Positions 11,628-21,548 of a stretch of 64,000 bases of DNA are shown here, piece by piece. The first letter of the stretch is position 1. Each line of letters opens with the position of its first letter. Under the pieces are notes generated by a model. It had not been told where the DNA came from. It saw only the letters and a list, made by a program, of their open reading frames with translations, and did no database searches. The DNA is from Notoacmeibacter sp. (lineage in GTDB: Bacteria > Pseudomonadota > Alphaproteobacteria > Rhizobiales > Rhizobiaceae): contig JAIOIW010000065.1 of NCBI GenBank assembly GCA_019912385.1, positions 1-64,000 of the forward strand, written 5' to 3'. The position numbers and the translations under genes were made by a program.

Positions 11628-13043
11628 TCACGATGCCGCCTCGCAGCTGTTCGTTAATGCCTCCACCAGCCGCGAAAATCCAATGCCGTTGGACGACTTG
11701 ATCATGACCACGTCGCCCGGCCGCACCGCTTCCACCAGCAACTGCGCAAGGGTATCGGCATCCTCGCGATACGTGCTTTCGACCTGATCCGGCAGGTTGT
11801 CCGCCAGGATCCTGATTTCCGGACCTGCCAGGAAAACCCGGTCGACACCGGCCTCTCCGATCGGTCCGGCGAGTTCCTTGTGCAGCTTTGCCGAGTGCAC
11901 GCCGAGCTCGAGCATATCGCCGAGAACGGCGATGCGTCGCCCGCCATCGACGGGTGTCGCGCCGAGCAGTTGCAGTGCAGCGCGCATCGACGCCGGGTTG
12001 GCATTGTAGCTTTCGTCGATAACCGTGAACTGCCCGCCGTCGCGGTGCTTGAAGGCCAGTAGCCGGCCCCTTCCCTTTTCGGCTTTCAGGGTTGCAAGCG
12101 CCCCCGCCGCCTTTTCGATATCCGCGCCTGCCAGTTGCGCCGCACCGAGAACCGCGAGCGCGTTGAGCGCCATGTGACGGCCGGGCGCACCGATCTCGAC
12201 GTCGAGTTTCCGCTTGCCGACCTTTGCGCCGAAACAGGCACCGGGCGGCTGCGCCTGGTAGTCGGTCATACGGAACTGCGCGCGCGCGTTTTCGCCAAAC
12301 CCGTGGATGTGCGTTACTCCCGCGTCGCCCGCCAGCCTGGCAAGCAGCTTGTACCTGGGATCGTCGCGGTTGAGGATCGCGTGACCGCCCTTCACGACGC
12401 CGGAAAAGATTTCCGCCTTGGCGCGCGCGATCTCGTCGAGGCTCCTGAAGAAACCGAGATGGGCAGCGGCGATCAACGTGACGATGGCGATGTGCGGGCG
12501 CACCAGCTTGACCAGCGGTGTGATCTCGCCGGGATGGTTCATACCGATCTCGAATATGCCATAGGTGGTATCCTGCGGCATGCGGGCCAGAGACAGCGGC
12601 ACGCCCCAATGGTTGTTGAATGATTTCTCGGAGGCGTGAACCGACCCGCAGACTGCAAGCGCGTGGCGCAGCATTTCCTTGGTCGTCGTCTTGCCGACCG
12701 ATCCGGTGACCGCGATGATCTGCGCTTTCGTGCGCGCCCGCGCCGCGACCGCCAGCCGCTCCATGGCCACGAGCACGTCTTCGACCACGATCTTCGGCAT
12801 TTGCAGACGCCCCAGCGCCGGCAGCTTGGCCTCGGCGACCACCAGCAGGCCTGCGCCTGCCGCCATGGCAGCGGTCGCGAAATCATGGCCGTCGAACTTG
12901 TCGCCCTTGACGGCGAAGAACGCCTCGCCCCTGGCAAGCGTGCGCGTGTCGATCGAAATCCCGGTAATGCCTTCGGGCATCACGCCGATCGGCCGCCCGT
13001 CCATGGCGTCGACCAGATCGGCCGTTGTCCACAACCAGTTCAT
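11628..13043 (-). CDS. murF: UDP-MurNAc-tripeptide--D-Ala-D-Ala ligase MurF
   Basis: Last cytoplasmic Mur ligase; adds the D-Ala-D-Ala made by Ddl. The 471-residue protein begins [17 protein letters not shown], has the P-loop [14 protein letters not shown], the [13 protein letters not shown] region characteristic of MurF, and the C-terminal [15 protein letters not shown] motif. Its ATG overlaps the murE stop by four bases, so translation is probably coupled. Confidence 0.97.
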   Translation of the reverse strand: MNWLWTTADLVDAMDGRPIGVMPEGITGISIDTRTLARGEAFFAVKGDKFDGHDFATAAMAAGAGLLVVAEAKLPALGRLQMPKIVVEDVLVAMERLAVAARARTKAQIIAVTGSVGKTTTKEMLRHALAVCGSVHASEKSFNNHWGVPLSLARMPQDTTYGIFEIGMNHPGEITPLVKLVRPHIAIVTLIAAAHLGFFRSLDEIARAKAEIFSGVVKGGHAILNRDDPRYKLLARLAGDAGVTHIHGFGENARAQFRMTDYQAQPPGACFGAKVGKRKLDVEIGAPGRHMALNALAVLGAAQLAGADIEKAAGALATLKAEKGRGRLLAFKHRDGGQFTVIDESYNANPASMRAALQLLGATPVDGGRRIAVLGDMLELGVHSAKLHKELAGPIGEAGVDRVFLAGPEIRILADNLPDQVESTYREDADTLAQLLVEAVRPGDVVMIKSSNGIGFSRLVEALTNSCEAAS

Positions 13044-14494
13044 GCGCCGGACTCCGCAAGCGCCGCGCGCACTTCCTCGTGGTCGGAAAAATGCAGGACC
13101 TTGTCGCCGATGATCTGGCCGATCTCGTGGCCCTTGCCCGCGACGATCAGCGTGTCGCCGGGCTGCAACATGGCAACAGCCGTACGAATCGCCTCGCGCC
13201 GGTCGGCGATCTCTGTGGCGTCGGGCGCGGCCTCCATGATCGCCGCGCGGATTGCTTCCGGCTTTTCGGAACGCGGATTGTCGTCGGTCACGATCACGAC
13301 ATCGGCCAAGCGCGACGCGATTTCGCCCATGATCGGCCGCTTGCCCGGATCGCGGTCGCCGCCGCAGCCGAAGACCGCGACAACGCGCCCGGTCGTGAAG
13401 GGTCTAACCGATGACAGCACGTTTTCCAGCGCTTCGGGCTTGTGCGCATAGTCGACATAGGCTTGTGCGCCGTTCGGCGTATGGCCGATCAGCTCCAGCC
13501 GGCCCGATGCTCCCTTGAGCTTTTCCAGGGCTGCCAGCGCGTCCGCCGCCGGGGTGCCGGTCGCAATCGCCAGCCCGGCTGCCACCAGCGCATTTGATAT
13601 CTGGAACTCGCCGGCAAGCGGCATGTCGATTTCGTAGTTGGTGCCGTCATGCATGATCTCCGCATGCTGGCAGAACCGCTCGTGCTCGTCGCGTTTGAGC
13701 GCGAGGAGATTGCCCCGGCGTCCGACGGTCAGCACCTCAAGGCCGGCCTTTTGCGCGACCGCGATTGTCCGGTCCGACCAGGCATCATCGGAAAATATGA
13801 CCGCCGGCATGCCCTTGGGCAGGAGCGTGTCGAACAGGCGCATCTTCGCCGCGAAATAGTCCTCGACGGTCGGATGGTAGTCCATGTGATCGCGGCCGAG
13901 ATTGGTAAACCCGCCTGCCTTGAGCCTCACCCCGTCAAGGCGCCGCTGTTCCAGCCCGTGCGACGAGGCTTCCATTGCACCATGCGTGACGCCGCTTTCG
14001 GCCAGTTCGGCCAGGATCCGGTGCAGTTCGACTGGGTCCGGCGTCGTCAGCGAGCCGTAAATCTCGCGCCCCGGCGCGCTGATGCCGGTGGTGCCGATGC
14101 TGGCCGCGGCCAACCCCTGTGCCGCCCAGATCTGGCGCGCAAATGAAGCGACGGAGGTCTTGCCGGCAGTACCGGTCACCGCGACCATGGTTTCCGGCTG
14201 CCGGCCATAATATCGCGCCGCCGCCAGCGCCAGAACCCGGCGCGGGTCGTCGACACGGACAACCGGCACACCGGCGCCTGACAGCTCGGTGCCCTGCGAA
14301 GTGACAATGGCGGCCGCGCCGCGGGCAACCGCATCGGCGGCGAATTTCGCCCCGTCGGTGTGCGTGCCGGAAAGCGCGGCAAACAGCCAGCCGGGCTGGA
14401 CCTTTCGCGAGTCGGCGGTCAGCCCCGTGATCTCGATGGCACCGGGTGCTTCATCGCTGATCGGCAGAAAGTCGGCAAACTCCGCAAGTTTCAT
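13040..14494 (-). CDS. murE: UDP-MurNAc-L-Ala-D-Glu--meso-diaminopimelate ligase MurE
   Basis: Third Mur ligase, which here should add meso-diaminopimelate: the substrate-recognition motif DNPR is present near residues 405-408, where lysine-adding enzymes differ. The P-loop TGTAGKTS lies near residues 108-115 and the [12 protein letters not shown] stretch is typical. I start the gene at the ATG at 14494 ([15 protein letters not shown]), giving 484 residues. The open frame continues upstream into the 56-base gap and ftsI, but that part has no family resemblance. It is followed by an overlapping murF. Confidence 0.96.
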   Translation of the reverse strand: MKLAEFADFLPISDEAPGAIEITGLTADSRKVQPGWLFAALSGTHTDGAKFAADAVARGAAAIVTSQGTELSGAGVPVVRVDDPRRVLALAAARYYGRQPETMVAVTGTAGKTSVASFARQIWAAQGLAAASIGTTGISAPGREIYGSLTTPDPVELHRILAELAESGVTHGAMEASSHGLEQRRLDGVRLKAGGFTNLGRDHMDYHPTVEDYFAAKMRLFDTLLPKGMPAVIFSDDAWSDRTIAVAQKAGLEVLTVGRRGNLLALKRDEHERFCQHAEIMHDGTNYEIDMPLAGEFQISNALVAAGLAIATGTPAADALAALEKLKGASGRLELIGHTPNGAQAYVDYAHKPEALENVLSSVRPFTTGRVVAVFGCGGDRDPGKRPIMGEIASRLADVVIVTDDNPRSEKPEAIRAAIMEAAPDATEIADRREAIRTAVAMLQPGDTLIVAGKGHEIGQIIGDKVLHFSDHEEVRAALAESGA

Positions 14495-14550
14495 GAATTC
14501 CCAGTCTTGGTAACAGAACCGCCGGCCTGTCGGCCGGCGCGCATACGGTT

Positions 14551-16272
14551 TCAGCGATACGCGGCAAGCAACGCCCCACTTTCGTGGCCGAATTCGGGCC
14601 GGATGCCAAGTAGCGGCGCCGACCGGCGAACAATATTGGCAACCGTGGGCGCGGTATTCAGTCCAGCGGTCGCCCCGATACCGGGTTTTTCGGGCTGTGG
14701 CTCGTCCAGGAATATCAGGACGATGTATTTCGGCGCATCGGCCGGAAATCCCGCCAGGAAGGCATTGAACCGCTTTGCCGACGAGTATCGTCCGTTGATT
14801 ACCTTTTCCGCAGTCCCTGTCTTGCCGCCGACGAAGTAGCCCGGCACGTCGGCACGCCGTCCCGATCCCTTCTCGACATTGAGCCTGAACAGGTAACGCA
14901 TCGCCACGCTGGTGCGCGGGTCGAGCACCTGAACGGCGCCCGCATCGGCTTCGTCGCGCGTGCGCGGCAGGAAACTCGGCTGAATCAGCCGGCCCCCATT
15001 GAGCACGGCTGCCGCTGCCATGGCGGTCTGGAGCGGTGTGACGGCAACGCCGTGACCGAAGGAAATGGTGATCGAATTGAGCTTCTTCCACTCCTTCGGC
15101 TCTGTCGGTGTCGCGACCTCGGGCAGTTGCGTCCGCATTCGCGTCAACAGGCCGATGCGGTCGAGGAAGGCACGATGATTTTCCGTACCGATCATGTCGG
15201 CCATCTTCGCCGTGCCGATATTCGAGGAGTATATGAAGATCTCCGGCACCGAGAGCGAACGGTTCTTGCCGTGGAAATCATTGATGGTGAATCCGGCGAT
15301 CCGGATCGGCTTCGAGGCATCGAAACGGTCGTCGAGCCCGACCAGGCCGGAATCAAGCGCCATCGCGGTGGTGAAGACCTTGAAGGTCGATCCCATCTCA
15401 AACACGCCGGCCGACATCCGGTTCAACCGGTCCTTGTTGTTGACGTCGACGGGATTGTTGGGATCGAAATCCGGCAGGGAGACCATAGCGATCACCTCGC
15501 CGGTATTGGCGTCGAGTACCGCGGCGCCGGCCGCGACTGCCTGGTAGCGGCTCATTGCCTGCACCAGTTCGTCGCGTACGACATGCTGCACCCGCAGGTC
15601 GATCGAAAGCGGCACCGGCTCCAGGTCGCGTGCGGTTGCAAGGCCGACCTCCTGCAGATCGGCCAGGCCCTGGTCGTCGATGTATTTCTCCATCCCCGCG
15701 ATGCCCTGGTTGTCGATATTGACCAGGCCGAGGATGTGGGAAGCGGTTGGACCGCCGGGATAGAAGCGGCTCTTTTCGGCCCTGAAGCCGAGCCCCGGAA
15801 TGCCTAGTCCGTGGATCTGCGCCTGCTGGCTCGGCGTCAGTTCGCGCTTGAGCCAGACAAAGCCGGCATCACTCTTCAGCTTCCGGTAGGTCTGCTCGTA
15901 GTCGATGTCCGGCAGGACGGCGATAAGCTGTTCGATTGCCTCATCGGCATCGACGATCCGCCGCGGTTCGGCATAAAGCGATGCCGTCGTGATGTCGGTT
16001 GCCAGCACGATGCCGTTCCGGTCCACGATATCCGGCCGCGATGTCAGCCGCTGTCCTGCGACCGGATTGCTGTCGCCCGACGCGTCGACCTCGGCCAGCC
16101 ATGCCAGACGGATGCCGATCGCGCCGTAGAGCCCGATGAACACCGCCATGGTCATGACGATCCGGTTTCGTGCGCGCGCGCCGGAGAACTTGCGGACGCC
16201 CTCGACGACGATCCTGTCGCTTGGAGCCGCTCGCTTGCGCTGGCCGATTCGGGAAATCCAGCCGGGCATCAT
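14551..16272 (-). CDS. ftsI: Septal transpeptidase FtsI (penicillin-binding protein 3)
   Basis: Class B PBP that cross-links septal peptidoglycan together with FtsW. One N-terminal membrane anchor lies near residues 38-58. A dimerisation/pedestal domain follows, then the transpeptidase domain with all three penicillin-binding motifs: SxxK as STFK near residues 295-298, SxN as SSN near 349-351, and KTG near 484-486. The length of 573 residues is normal for Rhizobiales. Its start overlaps the end of ftsL by four bases. Confidence 0.97.
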   Translation of the reverse strand: MMPGWISRIGQRKRAAPSDRIVVEGVRKFSGARARNRIVMTMAVFIGLYGAIGIRLAWLAEVDASGDSNPVAGQRLTSRPDIVDRNGIVLATDITTASLYAEPRRIVDADEAIEQLIAVLPDIDYEQTYRKLKSDAGFVWLKRELTPSQQAQIHGLGIPGLGFRAEKSRFYPGGPTASHILGLVNIDNQGIAGMEKYIDDQGLADLQEVGLATARDLEPVPLSIDLRVQHVVRDELVQAMSRYQAVAAGAAVLDANTGEVIAMVSLPDFDPNNPVDVNNKDRLNRMSAGVFEMGSTFKVFTTAMALDSGLVGLDDRFDASKPIRIAGFTINDFHGKNRSLSVPEIFIYSSNIGTAKMADMIGTENHRAFLDRIGLLTRMRTQLPEVATPTEPKEWKKLNSITISFGHGVAVTPLQTAMAAAAVLNGGRLIQPSFLPRTRDEADAGAVQVLDPRTSVAMRYLFRLNVEKGSGRRADVPGYFVGGKTGTAEKVINGRYSSAKRFNAFLAGFPADAPKYIVLIFLDEPQPEKPGIGATAGLNTAPTVANIVRRSAPLLGIRPEFGHESGALLAAYR

Positions 16273-16640
16273 GGCTTGACACTTCCCGTCTTGACACCGT
16301 CGCGCCCGGTGGCCGCCATCGCCTCGGAAAGTCCGTCGTCCCCTGCCGGATCGGGGATGCGTTGCGGGATGTCGGACATTTCGACGATCTGCCCCGGCTC
16401 GATCGGTTTCAGATGAAGCTGGGTTTCGTACGCATCGGCGAGCTTCTGCAGACGGTGCGGCTGGGTCAGCAGCGCCCAGTCGGCCTTGAGGATATCGATC
16501 GTCTCCTCTTCCAGCTTGATCTGCCGGTCCAGCTGCACGATCTCGCGCATCGTGCCTTCGGTCTCATGCTTGGTGCGGTAGGTGAACGCCGCAACGGCGA
16601 CCATTACGGCGATGAGGATCATGTCGGTGGTACGAAACAT
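16269..16640 (-). CDS. ftsL: Cell division protein FtsL
   Basis: Small bitopic divisome protein that pairs with FtsB and FtsQ. The 123-residue product has one N-terminal membrane segment (MILIAVMVAVAAFTY) followed by a leucine-rich periplasmic coiled coil (LDRQIKLEEETIDILKADW) and the conserved LTQPHRLQKLADAY stretch. A polar tail of about 35 residues after the coiled coil is common in alphaproteobacterial FtsL. The call rests on this architecture plus its fixed position between rsmH and ftsI. Confidence 0.92.
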   Translation of the reverse strand: MFRTTDMILIAVMVAVAAFTYRTKHETEGTMREIVQLDRQIKLEEETIDILKADWALLTQPHRLQKLADAYETQLHLKPIEPGQIVEMSDIPQRIPDPAGDDGLSEAMAATGRDGVKTGSVKP

Positions 16641-16646
16641 TGGTGC

Positions 16647-17663
16647 TCACCTGCGCAAGGCGGGAAGTGCGGGCAGCTTCGGCAGCCCGAACAGGGAAAG
16701 ATCGGCGGCATGGGAGGGCGCGGCGGTGCGGGTGCCGGCGCGCAGCTTGGCGGAACGCGCGCGCGGATTGGCATCCGCTTCTGCCTGTGATGCGGCAACA
16801 ACACCGCCCTTCTTCTCGAAGGTCGGCGCGATCACGGCAGCCTCGGGCATGTGCCGCGAACCGCCGCCCGAAGCGCTGCGATCCTGGAAGAAGCGCTTGA
16901 CGATGCGGTCTTCCAGCGAATGGAACGTGACCACAGCCAACCGCCCGCCCGGCTTCAGGGCCTTTTCGGCTGCCAGCAGGGCGCGCGCCAGTTCGCCGAG
17001 TTCATCATTGACATAGATGCGCAGCGCCTGGAACACCCGCGTCGCCGGGTGAATCCTGTCGTCATGCTTGCGCCCGACCGTCGCCTCGATGGCCTTGGCC
17101 AGGTCGCCGGTGCTCAGGAACGGGCGCTCGGCGCGCCTCTTCTCGATCATCCGGGCGATGCGCCCGGCATGGCGTTCCTCGCCCAGGAACCCGAAGATTC
17201 GTGTCAGGTCGCCGGACTTGAACGTGTTGACGACATCAGCAGCCGTCATCCCGGCCCGGGTCATGCGCATGTCGAGCGGGCCGTCGTGACGGAACGAAAA
17301 GCCCCTTTCGGCCTCGTCGAGTTGCATCGACGACACGCCGATGTCGAGCACCACGCCGTCCAGCGGTTCGCCGCAAAGCTCGTCCAGCCGCGAGAATACC
17401 CCCGCCTCGAACCGGAAACGGCCCGGGAATTCTGCCGCCATCGCCTTTGCCGCCGCCACGGCACCGGGATCGCGATCGATACCGATTACCGACGCGCCGC
17501 GTTCAAGGATCGCCCGGGAATAGCCGCCGGCTCCGAACGTGCCGTCACAAACAAGGTCTCCCGGCCGCGGGGCAAGCGCTTCCAGGACCTCCGGTAACAG
17601 AACCGGAATGTGGCGGGCCGGTCCGCCACCGGCGCCCATGGGGCTGCCGGGGCCCGCCATCAT
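16647..17663 (-). CDS. rsmH: 16S rRNA (cytosine(1402)-N4)-methyltransferase RsmH (MraW)
   Basis: SAM-dependent methyltransferase acting on C1402 of 16S rRNA in the ribosomal P site. Motifs are [13 protein letters not shown] at the N-terminus, the SAM-binding loop [37 protein letters not shown], and [16 protein letters not shown] near the end. I start at the ATG at 17663 ([13 protein letters not shown]), which overlaps the mraZ stop by four bases and gives 338 residues. The much longer upstream open frame is mraZ and leader sequence read out of frame. Confidence 0.96.
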   Translation of the reverse strand: MMAGPGSPMGAGGGPARHIPVLLPEVLEALAPRPGDLVCDGTFGAGGYSRAILERGASVIGIDRDPGAVAAAKAMAAEFPGRFRFEAGVFSRLDELCGEPLDGVVLDIGVSSMQLDEAERGFSFRHDGPLDMRMTRAGMTAADVVNTFKSGDLTRIFGFLGEERHAGRIARMIEKRRAERPFLSTGDLAKAIEATVGRKHDDRIHPATRVFQALRIYVNDELGELARALLAAEKALKPGGRLAVVTFHSLEDRIVKRFFQDRSASGGGSRHMPEAAVIAPTFEKKGGVVAASQAEADANPRARSAKLRAGTRTAAPSHAADLSLFGLPKLPALPALRR

Positions 17664-18127
17664 TCCGGCACTCCGCCAGGCGTCGTCCCCGTAGCCGCCC
17701 GGCGTAGATTCAAAAGTCGTGCACGCACCTGCTCGCGATACGCCGCGAACCGGTCCGGCTCCCACATCTGGAAAAACCTCCCCCGTCCGACAAAAGCCAC
17801 TTGCGTTTCGATCCCGGTGTGCTCGCGGATGAAATCCGTCATCGTGATGCGCCCCTCGCCATCCAGTTTCAGGAAGGCGCCGTCGCCATGGGCGAAGAAC
17901 GACATGTCGTCGGCCGTCTGCAGGAACGGATCCTCCAGCCCGATCCGCTCCTCGTAGCGATCGAGAAGATCCAGCCCGCCCACGTCCATTGCCGGCATGT
18001 CGAGCGTGCGCAACGCATAGAGTTCCTGGTAACCGCGCTTCTGCAGCACGGCACGGAAATGCGCCGGCACGGAGACCCGCCCCTTCGCATCGATCCTGTT
18101 CACACCGTTCGACAGAAAACGGTCCAT
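17660..18127 (-). CDS. mraZ: Transcriptional regulator MraZ
   Basis: DNA-binding protein with two SpoVT/AbrB-like MraZ domains. It represses the dcw operon from TGGG-type repeats in E. coli. The 155-residue product has the first domain at about residues 5-52 ([16 protein letters not shown]) and the second at about 83-130 ([18 protein letters not shown]). It is the first gene of the cluster and overlaps rsmH by four bases. Four TGGG repeats lie about 185 bases upstream, consistent with self-control. Confidence 0.95.
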   Translation of the reverse strand: MDRFLSNGVNRIDAKGRVSVPAHFRAVLQKRGYQELYALRTLDMPAMDVGGLDLLDRYEERIGLEDPFLQTADDMSFFAHGDGAFLKLDGEGRITMTDFIREHTGIETQVAFVGRGRFFQMWEPDRFAAYREQVRARLLNLRRAATGTTPGGVPE

Positions 18128-18514
18128 GACCCGCCTTTTCCGTTTCCGTCCACCAAATGGGCTGCATGGCTCCAGCCGCGCTGCCGCGGCACTCCTTGGG
18201 TTCGCTGCCCCGATCCTTAGAAACGGCTGAACGCCCGCTTCGCGCGCACCTTACGGCCACGCGCCCACCCGTAACGCCCGCAAATACCGGATTGAAACTT
18301 CGAACTCGAAAATGGGTATCATGGGAGAACATGGGCGTCAATGGGATTAGCCTGTCGAACAGCCCGTTTTCCGCCACCCTGCGAAGCTTTCGAACCGCCC
18401 GCCTTCGATGGTTTATGAGCCATTAAGATTAAGGAACCGTTAGGGAATTCAGCACGCAGGCCCACCTGCCGGAAAACCTGCTGGTTCCAGGGCGAGCGTG
18501 TCCGGTTTTGAAAA
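18128..18514 (-). promoter_or_regulatory. Leader and control region of the dcw operon
   Basis: A stretch of nearly 390 bases without a gene separates mraZ from rnpB. It contains four ATGGG repeats at 18312, 18321, 18331 and 18341 (period 9-10 bases, read on the plus strand). A minus-strand TTGACG that could be a -35 element (18336-18341) lies inside them, but no good -10 follows at the right distance. A CtrA-like box TTAA-N7-TTAG lies at 18429-18443. The remaining bases between about 18130 and 18300 show nothing I can name, so the mraZ leader would be close to 190 bases. Confidence 0.5.
18312..18345 (+). repeat. Four tandem TGGG repeats (candidate MraZ boxes)
   Basis: ATGGG occurs at 18312-18316, 18321-18325, 18331-18335 and 18341-18345, that is, one face of the helix repeated four times. 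E. coli MraZ is known to bind three TGGGN direct repeats with about five-base spacers near its own promoter. Spacing and location fit, but the repeats read opposite to the direction of dcw transcription here. Confidence 0.55.
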
Positions 18515-18957
18515 GTGTCAGCCGGCCTGTAAGCCGGGTTCTGTATGGCCCGCGCTTGCGCGCGAACGTGGCGACCATTCCTCTGGGAACGCCATTGCTG
18601 ACGCCCTCAAGCAACCTACCCGGATGACTGGGGCTGGAAACCGCCCCGGGGTCGCCCCCGCGCCATCCCTATTCGGTCTTGCTCCCGGTGGGGTTTACCG
18701 TGCCGCTCCCGTTACCGGCAGCGCGGTGGGCTCTTACCCCACCCTTTCACCCTTGCCCCGCCAGCATTCCGGCTCGTCGGTCATTGCCGCTGGGGGCGGC
18801 AGAACCGGAATGCAGGCGGGGCGGTTTGCTTTCTGTGGCACTTTCCCTGGGGTTGCCCCCGCCGGCCATTAACCGGCACCGTGTTTCCGTGGAGCCCGGA
18901 CTTTCCTCGGCTGCGGCCTTTCGGCACTTGCACCCGCGGCCGCCCGGCCGGCTGACG
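18515..18957 (-). ncRNA. rnpB: RNase P RNA (class A)
   Basis: Catalytic RNA that matures tRNA 5' ends. Read on the minus strand, the hallmark segments appear in order: the P1 arm GTCAGCCGGCC, the P4/J3-4 signature GAGGAAAGTCCGGGCTCCAC, ACAGAAAGCAAACCGCC, and the 3' core ACAGAACCCGGCTTA. The 3' P1 strand GGCCGGCTGAC is the exact complement of the 5' arm (18946-18956 pairs with 18517-18527). This gives about 443 nucleotides, normal for alphaproteobacteria. The ends are set by P1 and by the promoter at 18963-18992, so they are accurate to a few bases. Confidence 0.95.
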
Positions 18958-18962
18958 GCCCT

Positions 18963-18992
18963 TAGATAGGCGTTAAGCCATGCAGATTGCAA
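18963..18992 (-). promoter_or_regulatory. Likely rnpB promoter
   Basis: On the minus strand TTGCAA (18987-18992) and TATCTA (18963-18968) are separated by 18 bases. A start seven bases beyond the -10 would be at about 18956, which coincides with the first base of the RNase P P1 helix. The -35 element overlaps the T-tract of the upstream terminator. Confidence 0.55.
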
Positions 18993-19025
18993 ACAAAAAG
19001 CCGCCGCCCATTGACGGGCGGCGGC
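18991..19025 (-). terminator. Rho-independent terminator of the lytic transglycosylase gene
   Basis: A perfect ten-pair GC stem (19000-19009 with 19016-19025) and six-base loop are followed on the minus strand by TTTTTG (18999-18994). It lies 24 bases after the stop codon of the upstream transglycosylase gene and just before the rnpB promoter. Confidence 0.9.
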
Positions 19026-19049
19026 CTTGAGCCGGGACAGGTCGGGCGA

Positions 19050-19625
19050 TCAGATCCCGGCCATGTGACGCTTCACCTTGGCGCAGTAGCGCGCCGAAAC
19101 CGGGTTCATGCGCTTCGCACCGTGGCCGGCATTGTATTTCAGGATCGTGCCGCAGACCGATCCACCGCCGAGCTTGTGCGCTCCGGCGAGGTACTTCATG
19201 CCGTACTTGATGTTGGTTTCGGGATTGTAGAGTCCCTTGGCGCTGCCTGAATAGCCCATCGCGCGGGCTGTCGCCGGCTTGATCTGCATCAGACCGATCT
19301 CGCCGGCCCGGCCACGCGCGCTGGCGCGGTAGTTGCTCTCGACGCGGATCACCGCGTGAGCAAGCGCCACCGGCACGCCATAGGCCGTGGCATAACGGCT
19401 GATGAGAACGCCGTAATTGCCCGCACGGCCCGATGCCCGCGGCGCAACCTTGCCGGATTCACGCTTTGCGCTGCCTGACTCGGCCTTGTCCGAGACCGAA
19501 GCCGACGCCTTCAGGCCGGCTTTGTGGAAGTCGAAATTGCCCTCTGCCGAGGCTGCCCCTGATATTGCGGCAGACGCCGCCAGTCCGGCGGCAAGCGCCA
19601 CCGCAAAAATCTTCTTCTTTTTCAT
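19050..19625 (-). CDS. Secreted lytic transglycosylase (SLT domain)
   Basis: Periplasmic enzyme that cleaves peptidoglycan glycan strands with formation of 1,6-anhydro-MurNAc. A signal peptide (MKKKKIFAVALAAGLAASAA, likely cut after ISGAASA near residue 27) is followed by a low-complexity basic linker and an SLT domain from about residue 70. The catalytic glutamate is in VIRVESNYR (E96), followed by GLMQIKPATA and KYNAGHG. I start at 19625 because of an AAGG site eight bases upstream and the clean signal peptide; the longer frame is not needed. At 191 residues it is one of the short single-domain transglycosylases. It is a single gene with its own terminator. Confidence 0.9.
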   Translation of the reverse strand: MKKKKIFAVALAAGLAASAAISGAASAEGNFDFHKAGLKASASVSDKAESGSAKRESGKVAPRASGRAGNYGVLISRYATAYGVPVALAHAVIRVESNYRASARGRAGEIGLMQIKPATARAMGYSGSAKGLYNPETNIKYGMKYLAGAHKLGGGSVCGTILKYNAGHGAKRMNPVSARYCAKVKRHMAGI

Positions 19626-19769
19626 GGTTACCTTGTCGTTGGTGCGCCGCAACATTCATGCAGCAGATTGACATCAAACGATCCAGGCCGCGCACTCGGC
19701 TGTTCGACCTGCCGTGCGATTGCAATGGATTGGCAATGGGTTGAGAGTTTGGCCCGGCAAATCACTTTC

Positions 19770-19797
19770 AATTAAAAATTGTTTCGCACCTGCGAAA
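19770..19797 (-). terminator. Possible terminator of the alpha/beta hydrolase gene
   Basis: A six-pair stem (TTTCGC with GCGAAA, 19782-19787 and 19792-19797) is followed on the minus strand by CAATTTTTAATTG. The stem is short, so this is only a candidate. It lies about 80 bases past the stop of the gene ending at 19880; the remaining bases up to 19879 show nothing else. Confidence 0.4.
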
Positions 19798-19879
19798 AAG
19801 GTGGGAGTTGGGGTTTCCCCGGGTGTCGCAAGGGCCGTCCCTCCATCCGGTTGGGACCCCGCGGCAAGCGCCATCGATC

Positions 19880-20638
19880 TCAGCCCTTTTCGGCTCGCCT
19901 CCAGTGAGCGCGCAACATATCCGCAACGCGTCCCGGTTCTGCGCGGTGGGGCGGATCGAAATGATGCCGCCCTTCGAACACCTCCATCGTGAAGTCAGTA
20001 AAAAGCCCGGCCGCGCGCATTGCCCGCTCCTCGTAAAGGTCGGGATTGCTGAGCGAGCCAAGCAAATAGAGCACCGGGCATTTCAGTTTGCGCAAGTCGT
20101 CCGGGTCGAGTTGGTGCGCGTGGAAGGCAGGCCCGATTGCCCGGATAGCAGCCGGACGCGAGGCCATCCAGGGCGGCGGACCGCCTGGCGGCGGCGGTGT
20201 TGGCTCCACCCCCTCGCGCAGGTTCAGCTTGACGAAGTGGGCCATCGCCTCGGGCCCGGGCAACTCCGCCGCGGCAATCGCCGCGTCGAATGCCTTCTGT
20301 TCTTTCTGGCTGGCGCCGATATTGCCCAACCAGGCCGGCTCGAGAAGCGCCAAACTCGCGATCCGCTCCCCATGGCGAGCAGCGAGCGCGGTAGAGATCC
20401 CGCCGCCAGCGGAGTAACCGACCAGGTGGAAGCGATCGAAGCCGGATTTCGACGCGGTCTCGAGCACCGCGGCGATCTCCAGATCGATCCCGTAGCCCTT
20501 GGGCGGCGTGTCGCCGTCGTAAATCGCCAGGTCGCGAAGCACGATCCGATCATCGTCGCCGAGCGCGTGCTTCAGGTCCGCGAAGGCAAGCTGGGCGGGG
20601 GTTACGATGCCTGGCAGAAAAATCACACCATGTCGCAT
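19880..20638 (-). CDS. Alpha/beta hydrolase of unknown substrate
   Basis: A single-domain alpha/beta hydrolase of 252 residues. The nucleophile elbow GYSAGG gives Ser76; the likely catalytic acid is in the LLGSLSNPDLYEERA segment and the histidine in FEGRHHFDPPHR near the C-terminus. There is no signal peptide, so it is probably cytoplasmic. The ATG at 20638 has a strong GGGAGGG site six bases upstream; the longer frame would begin inside the neighbouring amidase gene. The substrate cannot be read from sequence. It lies 151 bases after the amidase gene on the same strand, so it may or may not share its transcript. Confidence 0.8.
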   Translation of the reverse strand: MRHGVIFLPGIVTPAQLAFADLKHALGDDDRIVLRDLAIYDGDTPPKGYGIDLEIAAVLETASKSGFDRFHLVGYSAGGGISTALAARHGERIASLALLEPAWLGNIGASQKEQKAFDAAIAAAELPGPEAMAHFVKLNLREGVEPTPPPPGGPPPWMASRPAAIRAIGPAFHAHQLDPDDLRKLKCPVLYLLGSLSNPDLYEERAMRAAGLFTDFTMEVFEGRHHFDPPHRAEPGRVADMLRAHWRRAEKG

Positions 20639-20789
20639 ATCGAACCCTCCCGGCAGAGTTGCATCGATCACAAAGAATAACACGCTGCACACCCGCCAGC
20701 AAAGCAGCGACCTGGCACGTCTGCTGGATGCCGCCCGCCCGAGCCGGATTTGAAAGGCTGCAGCTTTCCCGAAAAAGCGGAGGCCGCAT

Positions 20790-21548
20790 TTACGAAACCA
20801 GCAACCCGCCAAGCAGGTTGTGCAGCGTCTCGACAGTCGAGCGGTCGGCGATACCATCGACCCGGGCGGGCCGGAAATGGCGCTGGAACGCCTCGACCAC
20901 GACGCGCGTGCGTTCGTCGTAGCGTCCGCTGATCTCGATGCCGTAGCCGTAGAGCGCCAGCATGGATTGCAGTGCCTCGACCGGCGGTCCCACCTCACCT
21001 TGCGAAAGTACCGGCCCGCCGCCTATCGGCGACGGCGTCATAAAGCGGCCGACCCCGGCGCGGGCCAGGACATCCCAGGGGAATTTCTCGCCCGGATCGA
21101 GCTTTCGCCCGGGCGAAACATCGGAATGGGCAAGTACCCGTTCAGGCGCGATCGCGTGCCGCTCGACGATGCCGCGGGAAAGCGCGATCACCGCGTCGAT
21201 CTGGACGGCGGGGAATTCGGGCAGCCCGCCTGGATGGCCCGGATTGACGATCTCGATACCGACGGAACACGAGTTCACATCTGTCTCGCCGGCCCATTGG
21301 CCGGCACCCGCATGCCAGGCGCGATCGGTCTCGCGAACCATTTGGACGACACGCCCGTCCTCATGCACGATATAGTGGCACGAGACCTCGCTTGCCGGAT
21401 CGCACAACCAGTCCTCAGCTCCCGGACCGTCAGGCATGCCCGTATAGTGCAGCAGCAGGATGGAGACCTGCTTGCCGTCGCGCCGTTCCCCGAAATTGGG
21501 CGACGGGCGGACATCTGCACCCCGATGATCAGGCATCGAGCCTTTCAT
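20790..21548 (-). CDS. N-acetylmuramoyl-L-alanine amidase, AmpD/AmiD type with peptidoglycan-binding domain
   Basis: Zinc amidase that cuts the MurNAc-L-Ala bond, probably in (anhydro)muropeptide recycling or wall turnover. The amidase_2 domain covers about residues 15-160: a likely zinc histidine in LLLHYTG (H34), SCHYIVHEDGRVVQMV, GIEIVNPGH, and AHSDVSPGRKLDPGEKFPW (H141 and the downstream acidic/lysine site). A peptidoglycan-binding_1 domain follows at about 175-250 (VEALQSMLALYGYG, VVEAFQRHFRP). No signal peptide is visible. The start overlaps the stop of the upstream DjlA-like gene by four bases, implying a shared transcript. Confidence 0.88.
   Translation of the reverse strand: MKGSMPDHRGADVRPSPNFGERRDGKQVSILLLHYTGMPDGPGAEDWLCDPASEVSCHYIVHEDGRVVQMVRETDRAWHAGAGQWAGETDVNSCSVGIEIVNPGHPGGLPEFPAVQIDAVIALSRGIVERHAIAPERVLAHSDVSPGRKLDPGEKFPWDVLARAGVGRFMTPSPIGGGPVLSQGEVGPPVEALQSMLALYGYGIEISGRYDERTRVVVEAFQRHFRPARVDGIADRSTVETLHNLLGGLLVS

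Noticed and set aside
20639-20789. Possible tRNA or small RNA between the hydrolase and amidase genes
   Set aside because: No cloverleaf, CCA end or T-loop sequence could be found; it appears to be plain intergenic DNA.
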